Positions 55,385-64,000 of a DNA stretch of 64,000 bases are shown here, one piece after another. Origin of the DNA: an alpha proteobacterium U9-1i (GTDB lineage Bacteria > Pseudomonadota > Alphaproteobacteria > Caulobacterales > Aquidulcibacteraceae). Numbering within the stretch: the first letter of the stretch is position 1; every line of letters starts with the position of its first letter. The notes beneath the pieces are model-generated. The model made no database searches. It was not told the origin of the DNA and saw nothing but the letters and a program-made list of their open reading frames with translations. The translations under genes were made by a program, and so were the position numbers. The DNA lies in contig BBSY01000003.1 in the NCBI GenBank assembly GCA_000974665.1, positions 744,001-808,000 of the forward strand, written 5' to 3'.

Positions 55385-55512
55385 CCCCGATCAATTGCGC
55401 GTTCACAAATCGGCGCTAAATAAGCCTTGCCGCGCGCCCGGTTTGATTCCGGATTTGGGGCGCTCCCCAACGCGTTTGCATCTCTGTCGCTACTCAAGCC
55501 GGATGCACAACC

Positions 55513-58203
<2,691 letters not shown>

Positions 58204-58260
58204 CTGCAATCAATCCCGCCATAACGGGGGTTTGATTCGAATGGCGGGCGGCGGGCCTCC

Positions 58261-59013
58261 ATGTTTCCAGCCATGAAGGCTCGCCTCCTCGCCGCCGCCC
58301 TGCTCGTCTGGGCGGCGTTGAGCGCTCTCGCGCCCGGGCATGCGTATGCGCAGACGGCCCCCGTGCGCGCGCCCATCGTGGTTGAACTCTACACCAGCCA
58401 AGGCTGCTGGCATTGTGCGCGCGCCAACCGCTTCCTGGGCACGCTTTCGCGCGAGGACGACATACTCGCCCTCACCTTCTCGGTGGACTACTGGGACTAT
58501 CTGGGCTGGGCGGATACTTTCGCCGAACCTGAATATGCCCAACGTCAGCGCGCCTATGCCGATGCGCTACGTGGACGACGCTCGACGCCGCAATTGGTGA
58601 TCGCCGGCCAGCGCCAAGTGAGCGCCACCGATTGGGACGTCGCGCGGGCCACCTTGGACCAAGTGCGCGCAACCGCACGCGCCGCCGGCGCACCAAGTGT
58701 TTCGATCCAGCGCTTGCGCAATAGCAGCATCCGCGCCGTCGTCGGCGCGGGCACAAGCGCTGGCGAGGCGGACGTGTGGTTCATCGCTTTTGAACCCGGC
58801 CCCGTCGCCGTCAACGTGCTTGCCGGCGAGAATGATCGGCGCACCCTCTGGCACTACAACCTCGTCCGCCGCATCACTCGCGTCGGGGGTTGGAGCGGCG
58901 CTTCGGCGTATTACGAGCAGCCACGCTGCACGCCCGAGTGCGTAGTCATCGTCCAAGCGCCGAACGGCGGACCGATCCTGGGCGCGGCGTCAACGCGGCG
59001 CGCCCGACGCTGA
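58261..59013 (+). CDS. DUF1223 secreted thioredoxin-like protein
   Basis: A 250-residue exported protein. A signal peptide ends near YAQTA. The domain opens with PIVVELYTSQGCWHCARAN, the DUF1223 signature with a CxxC motif in thioredoxin position, followed by LTFSVDYWDYLGWADTFA and TPQLVIAGQRQV. A second cysteine pair (PRCTPEC) lies near the C-terminus. The biochemical role is unknown; a redox or metal function is likely. It follows acnA by 57 bases and ends three bases before the convergent DUF4340 gene stop. Confidence 0.87.
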   Translation: MFPAMKARLLAAALLVWAALSALAPGHAYAQTAPVRAPIVVELYTSQGCWHCARANRFLGTLSREDDILALTFSVDYWDYLGWADTFAEPEYAQRQRAYADALRGRRSTPQLVIAGQRQVSATDWDVARATLDQVRATARAAGAPSVSIQRLRNSSIRAVVGAGTSAGEADVWFIAFEPGPVAVNVLAGENDRRTLWHYNLVRRITRVGGWSGASAYYEQPRCTPECVVIVQAPNGGPILGAASTRRARR

Positions 59014-59016
59014 TCA

Positions 59017-60057
59017 TTATTGCGGCGGCGGTGGAGGTGGCGCCGGCGCAGCGCCAGGCACAAGAGTGCTCAGCGGCGCCACCAGCGTGTCCACATCGAT
59101 ACCGCTCAGTGCGAACGCCCACGCCGCAGCGCGATTGTTCACCTCAAGCGCCGCCGGCTCCTGCTCCGGCGTTTGCGCGCGCGCCACGAGCTTCAGCCAC
59201 GTCTTGCCATCGCTATCGATAAGTTCGCCGTCGATGAGCACGCCATCGAACGTGATGACGCGCACGCGTGCGCGCGGCGCACCTTGGATGGCCGGCGCCT
59301 CCATCACATCCGTCGGCGCGAGCGCCGTGATACGTTCTCCCACAGCGTTGACACTCGATTGCGCCACCGCCGCCAAGCGTGCCGGCAGCACAATTTGGAA
59401 GTCTTGCCCCTGCGCTTCGCGCGCCAGGGTGTACGGGCGTCCAACGGACGGCACGACTTCCACCCGCGCCAAGCTCGCTGGGTCAAGCGAGAGCGGCCGC
59501 AGTTCAAGCCATGACGCAACGCTGCGCAGCGGCGGCAATTCCCCGCGCGCGGACCACACTTGGTCCTGGCCGGTGCGGCGCACGTAGAGGCTGCCGTTCG
59601 GCTCAACACCCAGGATCACATCCACAAGCAGCGCACGCGCGCCGTCTTCAACCTGCACCAGCACGCCACGCCCGCCCTCGCGCGGGTCGCCCACGCCCAG
59701 GCGCTCATGCTTGGTCGGATCGCCGGTCATGCGGCGAACATATTGAAGGCTCTGCAATCCCTCTGTCAGGCGCGCCAAAGCAGCGGCGTTCACAGGATAG
59801 TTGCCACGATCCTGCATCGCCCAGCCGCGTTGCGTGCGCTCGATGCGATAGCTGGCTTCTGTGCTTGTCACGATGATGCGCTGCGCGCGGCCGATGCTTT
59901 CGGCCAGCCCCGCAATCACCGGCCCGCTTGCCGTGTTGGGTCGCGACGCGCGCATGTCGATCGCTGCCGTGATCGCCGCCACCACCGCGAGCGCACCAGC
60001 CAACAAGAACAGCCCGACCGCGCGGTTCTTGCGGCGTTCAGCGAGTTCGGTGGTCAT
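59017..60057 (-). CDS. DUF4340-domain protein of the Gld-type ABC cluster
   Basis: A 346-residue membrane-anchored protein. One N-terminal helix (NRAVGLFLLAGALAVVAAITAAI) precedes a periplasmic beta-rich domain (IIVTSTEASYRIERTQRGWAM onward) of the DUF4340 type, and the C-terminus is a proline run. DUF4340 genes usually sit downstream of gldG-like genes, as here. The ATG at 60057 overlaps the gldG-like stop (ATGA). Function is unknown, presumably part of the transporter. Confidence 0.83.
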   Translation of the reverse strand: MTTELAERRKNRAVGLFLLAGALAVVAAITAAIDMRASRPNTASGPVIAGLAESIGRAQRIIVTSTEASYRIERTQRGWAMQDRGNYPVNAAALARLTEGLQSLQYVRRMTGDPTKHERLGVGDPREGGRGVLVQVEDGARALLVDVILGVEPNGSLYVRRTGQDQVWSARGELPPLRSVASWLELRPLSLDPASLARVEVVPSVGRPYTLAREAQGQDFQIVLPARLAAVAQSSVNAVGERITALAPTDVMEAPAIQGAPRARVRVITFDGVLIDGELIDSDGKTWLKLVARAQTPEQEPAALEVNNRAAAWAFALSGIDVDTLVAPLSTLVPGAAPAPPPPPPQ

Positions 60058-61985
60058 CGCCGCGCCCTCCGCGTGCGCCGCTGTCGGCGCCAGAACAGAT
60101 AAAGCCCCGCCCCCGCCACAAGGATAGGCGCGAGCCAAACATTGATGAACACGATCAAAGTTTCCAACTGGTCGATATCGCCACGCAGTTCGCGGCTCAC
60201 CGAACGCAACTCGCCGCGCACGTTCACCACTTGCTCGCGAAAGCGCTCGATCTCGACACGCTCTTCCGCCGTCAGTTCAGCGCCAAGATCGCCGGAGAAA
60301 AATCCAGACCCTCGCCCGCGGGTTTGCAGGTCGGCCAGACGCTGTTCGGTCTCGGCCAATTCCGCTTCCAATTCCTGCTGGCGGCTCTCTATGCGGCGTT
60401 GCGCATCGCGCTCCATCGCATCGACGAGTTCCATGCGACGCTCTGAAGGCGCCCGCGACCGCAACGACACCAGCGCATCCGAACCAGAGAGGATGTCGAT
60501 GGCGTTCAACGCGAACGCGCCATTATCTGCGGCCGGCGCGCCATTCGACGCCACATAGAACGCATCGTCGAGAAAATCCGCGTCCGCCACGATCACCAGT
60601 TCGGCCGGCGTGGCTGAACGCGCGAGCGTTTCACCCTGTGGCGCAGCCGCTGGCGTTGGCGCATCGCCTTCAGCGGGCGCAACAGGCTCAATCGCCGGCG
60701 CGCCATCGGGATAGGCGGTCTCCAGCGTGCCCGAAAGCCGCAGCGCCACCGTCTCTATGCGACCGCCCGCGGGCCAGTCCTGCAGCAACTCAAACGGCGA
60801 AGGCTGCATCAACGCGCGCTCCGCGGCGATGCGCCGTGTGCGCCCGCTCGTGCTCGCAAGCGGCGTCACCGTGACGCCCTCGCGCTCGCTCCACGTCAGC
60901 GCGCCCGCAAGACCGAAATTCATGTCGCGCGGCAACCATGCGGTCAGCATGTCCTCGCTGTCGCGCTGCGCCGGCGGCACACGGAAGAACAAAGGTTGCG
61001 GCGCGTTCATCGGCTGTCCCGTTTGCGGGTCCTGCGCCTGCACCGGCAACGCGCCGTCGAGATCGAGCACGACCTCGCGCGTCATCGCCAAACCCCAGCG
61101 CTCCAGCAGCGGCTCAAGGTTGGATGACGTCGGCGCTCCACCCATCATCGCCGAGAACGGGTCCATGCCGCCGGCGCTGCGCTGCGCCACCATCGATGCG
61201 GGGTCGAGCGCAATGAAGGCCCGGCCATGATGCATAATGAATTGGTCAATCGCGTAAAGCTGCGTGGGCGAGAGCGGCCCTGGATGAATGATCGCCAGAA
61301 CATCCACGCCGTCGGGAATGGATGTGAAGGTCGGCGGCAGCTTCTCCACATTCATCAGACGGCCGAGTTCGGTCTCAAACATCGACGGCTGCGCCCCGAA
61401 CGCGCCACCACCCGAAAGCGCCGGATCAAGCGGCAAAGACGTAATCAGCGCCACGCGCGCGAGGTCAGGGTTTTCTAGTTCGTAGATCAGCCGCGTGATC
61501 TCGTACTCCAAGAACGGCTCGCGGCTGGGGTCGAGAAACGAGATCGCGACCTGATCATCGATCGCATTGGCGCCAGCCAACCCCATGTAAATCGGATCGG
61601 CGCCTTCGATCACTTGCCGCGCTTCGATACCTGCTTCGACAGCAGCATCCTCCTCCTCGGAGAACGGCTCCACGTTCACTTCAACGAAGCGCACGCGCCC
61701 GTTCGAACGCGCCTGGAACGTCTGCAGCATTTCACGTACGCGCGCGCCATACGTCTGCACGGCGGGGAACGTAGACGCGGCGTCACGAGAAAAATAAAAC
61801 CGCAGCTCCACCGGCTCGTGCAGGCCGTCAAGCGTGCGCTCGGTGCCCTCGCTCAGGGAGTAAAGTTGGTTCTGCGTGAGATCGAGCCGCCAAGTGCGAA
61901 ACCACGTGTTGGCAATGAGGTTCGTCGCCACGAACATGACGAGAAAGGCGGCCGCAGCGAAAAGCGCGAAACGACGTCCGCTCAT
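60054..61985 (-). CDS. GldG-family ABC transporter auxiliary protein
   Basis: A 643-residue membrane protein. Helix 1 (FALFAAAAFLVMFVATNLIA) is followed by LDLTQNQLYSLSEGTERTLDGL, the standard opening of the GldG family, then an extracytoplasmic domain with VDVLAIIHPGPLSPTQLYAIDQFI, a long coiled coil (RRIESRQQELEAELAETEQRL) and a C-terminal helix before a very basic tail. In Bacteroidetes GldG is linked to gliding; in proteobacteria the role is undefined. Start 61985 (MSGRRFALF) follows the permease stop by one base. Confidence 0.88.
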   Translation of the reverse strand: MSGRRFALFAAAAFLVMFVATNLIANTWFRTWRLDLTQNQLYSLSEGTERTLDGLHEPVELRFYFSRDAASTFPAVQTYGARVREMLQTFQARSNGRVRFVEVNVEPFSEEEDAAVEAGIEARQVIEGADPIYMGLAGANAIDDQVAISFLDPSREPFLEYEITRLIYELENPDLARVALITSLPLDPALSGGGAFGAQPSMFETELGRLMNVEKLPPTFTSIPDGVDVLAIIHPGPLSPTQLYAIDQFIMHHGRAFIALDPASMVAQRSAGGMDPFSAMMGGAPTSSNLEPLLERWGLAMTREVVLDLDGALPVQAQDPQTGQPMNAPQPLFFRVPPAQRDSEDMLTAWLPRDMNFGLAGALTWSEREGVTVTPLASTSGRTRRIAAERALMQPSPFELLQDWPAGGRIETVALRLSGTLETAYPDGAPAIEPVAPAEGDAPTPAAAPQGETLARSATPAELVIVADADFLDDAFYVASNGAPAADNGAFALNAIDILSGSDALVSLRSRAPSERRMELVDAMERDAQRRIESRQQELEAELAETEQRLADLQTRGRGSGFFSGDLGAELTAEERVEIERFREQVVNVRGELRSVSRELRGDIDQLETLIVFINVWLAPILVAGAGLYLFWRRQRRTRRARR

Positions 61986-61986
61986 C

Positions 61987-62739
61987 TTAGCCTCCCCGCC
62001 GTGCGTCAACCGCAAGCGCATTGAGCCCGAGGCACAAGGCGATCAGCGAGACGAAATAGAACACCGACCGGAACTCAACGACGCCGCGTTGAGCGGCGTC
62101 GAAATGATGCAGCAATGAGAAGCGCGAGATCGCTTCAGCCGCCGGCCCACCCACGACGCCGGAGAAGAAATCGCTCACCAGAGGCAGACCAAGCGCGGTC
62201 AACACGAACGCCACCAGCACAGCCAGCACGAACGCCACCACCTGCGCCGGCGTCAGCGCCGACATCATCGAGCCGATCGCCAGATACGCGCCCGCCATGA
62301 GCAAGCTCGCAAGATAGCCCGTGAAGATCGCAGCATTGTCGGCGTTGCCGAGCACATTGACCGTGATCCAGAGCGGGATCGTCAGCAGCAGCGCAACGGC
62401 CGCCACCGTCCACGCCGCCAGGAACTTGCCAAGTACGAGCGACCATGTCGGCGCGGGCAAAGTCAGGAGGAGCTCAATCGCGCCCGATCGCGCCTCTTCC
62501 GACCAGAGGCGCATGGCGACTGCCGGCAGAAACACCATGAAAATCCACGGATGAAACGCAAAGAACGCACTGAGTTCCGCGCGGCGCGCGTCAAAGAAGC
62601 CGCCGACTTGGAACGTGAAAAGTCCGATGGCGAAAAGGAACACAGCGACGAACACGTACGCCGTCGGAGTCGTTACGTAGGAAAGCAGCTCGCGCCGATA
62701 GATGGCGAGCATGCTGGCAAGGCCAGGCCGCTTCTTCAC
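61987..62739 (-). CDS. ABC-2 type permease (GldF-like)
   Basis: A 250-residue membrane permease with six helices. The N-terminus reads LAIYRRELLSYVTTPTAYVFVA, then HPWIFMVFLPAVAMRLWSEEARSGAIELLLTLP, characteristic of the GldF/NosY-type ABC-2 permeases. The start is GTG at 62739, overlapping the ATPase stop as GTGA; an ATG ten residues later is an alternative. It forms a transporter with the upstream ATPase and the GldG-like protein. Confidence 0.9.
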   Translation of the reverse strand: MKKRPGLASMLAIYRRELLSYVTTPTAYVFVAVFLFAIGLFTFQVGGFFDARRAELSAFFAFHPWIFMVFLPAVAMRLWSEEARSGAIELLLTLPAPTWSLVLGKFLAAWTVAAVALLLTIPLWITVNVLGNADNAAIFTGYLASLLMAGAYLAIGSMMSALTPAQVVAFVLAVLVAFVLTALGLPLVSDFFSGVVGGPAAEAISRFSLLHHFDAAQRGVVEFRSVFYFVSLIALCLGLNALAVDARRGG

Positions 62740-63458
62740 GCGCGTTCCTCCCCGCCAGTGAGCGTTCGGAACGCTTTTTCCAAGCTGCCAAACTCCTCGG
62801 CCAAGGCCGCGGGCGTCTTGTCGACGATGATGCGGCCCTTATCGATTAGGATCGCGCGCGTGCACACCGCTTCCACCTCTTCCAGGCTGTGGGTTGAGAT
62901 GATGAGCCCGCGCTCCTCGCCAAGCCGCTTGATCAAATCGCGCACCGCAGCACGCTGGTTTGGATCGAGACCATCGGTCGGCTCATCGAGAATGAGCAGC
63001 AAGGGATCGTGCAGCAGCGCCGCCGCCAGGCCGACGCGACGGCGATAGCCCTTAGAAAGCGTCTCAATCGGCTGATCGATGCTGTCGCCCAAGCGCGCGT
63101 CCTGCGCTGCCCGGCGCACCGCGTGGCGCGCGGCCTCTTTGCTCATGCCACGCGCTTCGCCAACGAAACGCAAGAACGTCCACGGTGTCATCTCACCGTA
63201 AAGCGGCGCGCCTTCGGGCAGGTACCCAACGCGCTCCTGCGCGCGCCGGCGATCCTGGGCGACATCGATGTTGAACACTTTGGCAGCGCCGTCGTCGGGC
63301 TCCAGATAGCCAGCGATCATCCGCATCGTGGTGGTTTTGCCGGCGCCATTGGGGCCGAGGAAGCCGACAATCTCGCCCACATCGAGCGAAAAACCGACAT
63401 TGTCCACCGCCGTGCGCCGACCGAACGTCTTGCGCAGCCCGTCGACCTGCAAAAGCAT
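62736..63458 (-). CDS. ABC transporter ATP-binding protein (GldA-like)
   Basis: A 240-residue ABC ATPase. Walker A GPNGAGKTTTMRMIAG near residue 35, signature LSKGYRRRVGLAAALL, and Walker B LLILDEPTDGLDP, with the switch histidine in ISTHSLEEVE. The LSKG(Y/F)RQRVG signature and GYLPEGAPLY are typical of the GldA/NosF subgroup. First gene of the four-gene leftward operon; the promoter should be within 63459-63720. Confidence 0.92.
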   Translation of the reverse strand: MLLQVDGLRKTFGRRTAVDNVGFSLDVGEIVGFLGPNGAGKTTTMRMIAGYLEPDDGAAKVFNIDVAQDRRRAQERVGYLPEGAPLYGEMTPWTFLRFVGEARGMSKEAARHAVRRAAQDARLGDSIDQPIETLSKGYRRRVGLAAALLHDPLLLILDEPTDGLDPNQRAAVRDLIKRLGEERGLIISTHSLEEVEAVCTRAILIDKGRIIVDKTPAALAEEFGSLEKAFRTLTGGEERA

Positions 63459-63717
63459 GAGGCCCCTCGAAAATGAGCGCCGCTCTTAGAGCCGTTTCAG
63501 CCAAAACGCCACCGCCTAAATCGGCGCGGACGCCCGAATCAAGGCGATGGCGATTCGCGCGTTTCTTGCCACTTCGTGAATCGCTGCGACGAGCCGACGA
63601 GGCGTCACGATGGGCGTTGTTGGAGATCACAGACGCGGTGCGCTAGAGCACGCAACGCACGTCTCAAGTCCGCCAATTCCGATTGATTTTACGGCTTTTT
63701 CTGCGTGTCGCAGGCAA
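63459..63717. other. gene-free region upstream of the ABC operon
   Basis: The non-coding stretch extends from 63459 to the window end, 542 bases. This first half should hold the promoter of the ABC operon. I see no open frame with coding character. The rest carries a terminator and inverted repeats listed separately. Confidence 0.5.
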
Positions 63718-63718
63718 C

Positions 63719-63741
63719 AAAAAACCCGCGCATCGCGCGGG
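63719..63741 (-). terminator. intrinsic terminator on the minus strand
   Basis: CCCGCGC / GCGCGGG with a three-base loop, followed on the minus strand by six T residues. It ends a leftward transcript coming from 63742-64000 or beyond, where no protein gene is visible. Confidence 0.85.
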
Positions 63742-63884
63742 CTGTTTGGATGAGAGTGTGGTCGACCGAAGCGCGGACCCAGGGGGCTGGGGGGGCTGAT
63801 GGATACTGGATCCGTGCCTTTCTCCGGTCGACCACGATGCTAGGGTCGCGCCCGATTGAGGCATTCGCAAGTACAAAATCGGGC
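63742..63884 (-). ncRNA. possible structured small RNA ending at the terminator
   Basis: On the minus strand, an 11-base inverted repeat (63758-63768 / 63825-63835, GTGGTCGACCG / CGGTCGACCAC) encloses a second nine-pair stem (CGGATCCAG with CTGGGTCCG, one G-U pair) and a C-rich loop with CCCCCCC and CCCCC runs. A third hairpin, GCCCGATT / AATCGGGC, lies at 63850-63884. No tmRNA, SRP RNA, RNase P or tRNA motif is recognisable. The 5' end and promoter are not identified. Confidence 0.45.
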
Positions 63885-64000
63885 TGAAAGCCGACTCCGA
63901 CGCAATGTTAATGTGCGCCGAAAACTTATCCCCAAGGGTATTTGTCGGAAAAGCCGAATGCTTCCAAACTCACACGCCAGACCTATACACATATGCACAG

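Noticed and set aside
63926-63934. TTATCCCCA, a DnaA-box-like sequence near the right end, with AT-rich bases after it
   Set aside because: A single imperfect box without flanking boxes, AT-rich unwinding region or origin-linked genes is not enough to call a replication origin.

Overview
The window is about 64 kb of GC-rich, almost gapless bacterial chromosome carrying 58 protein genes. I see no tRNA, rRNA, CRISPR array, insertion sequence or phage gene. Gene content and order point to an alphaproteobacterium, most likely of the Caulobacterales / Hyphomonadaceae-like lineages. Supporting signs are a gyrA-coaD-cyclophilin block near queA/tgt, ffh-rpsP-rimM-trmD-rplS, ccmABCDG next to acnA and a DUF1223 gene, and a GTTC-N7-GTTC LexA box between ssb and uvrA, which is the alphaproteobacterial type of SOS box. 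This placement is an inference. It could be tested with GyrA, UvrA or AcnA trees.

Layout. 1-8 kb: the 3' part of a soluble lytic transglycosylase, a PLP-dependent dehydratase, HrpB helicase, and secreted hydrolases and lipoproteins. 8-17 kb: queuosine genes queA and tgt with a small unknown gene between them, then an HD-domain gene, two cyclophilins, coaD and gyrA in one leftward run, with a divergent sodC. 17-25 kb: kelch lipoprotein, flavin oxidoreductase, EamA exporter, ssb, and a LigB-type dioxygenase coupled to uvrA behind an SOS box. 25-38 kb: mixed housekeeping and envelope genes (dapF, VOC protein, prolyl oligopeptidase, dicarboxylate symporter, OxyR, histidine kinase, FAD oxidoreductase). 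38-41 kb: a trypsin-like serine protease autotransporter. 41-49 kb: SRP and translation genes ffh-rpsP-rimM-trmD-rplS, then mtaB-ftsY. 49-55 kb: secreted cyclophilin, YciB, MarR and the cytochrome c maturation genes ccmABCDG. 55-63.5 kb: aconitase, DUF1223 protein, and a Gld-type ABC transporter with a DUF4340 protein. The last 540 bases are non-coding and contain a structured, terminator-bounded segment.

The genes fall into compact operons joined by 4-base ATGA/GTGA overlaps. Nine of the twelve convergent gene pairs share exactly four bases at their stop codons. The functional themes are tRNA modification (queA, tgt, trmD, mtaB), protein targeting (ffh, ftsY), DNA topology and repair (gyrA, ssb, uvrA), oxidative stress (sodC, oxyR) and envelope biogenesis.

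Most interesting observations: a Tgt that has lost three of its four zinc ligands, encoded beside an unknown 106-residue protein; a 186-base palindromic repeat inserted in frame into mtaB; a RimM with a 280-residue Ala/Pro/Lys-rich N-terminal extension; a GyrA with Leu and Met at the two classical quinolone-resistance positions; and an SOS box that appears to place a dioxygenase gene in the uvrA transcription unit.
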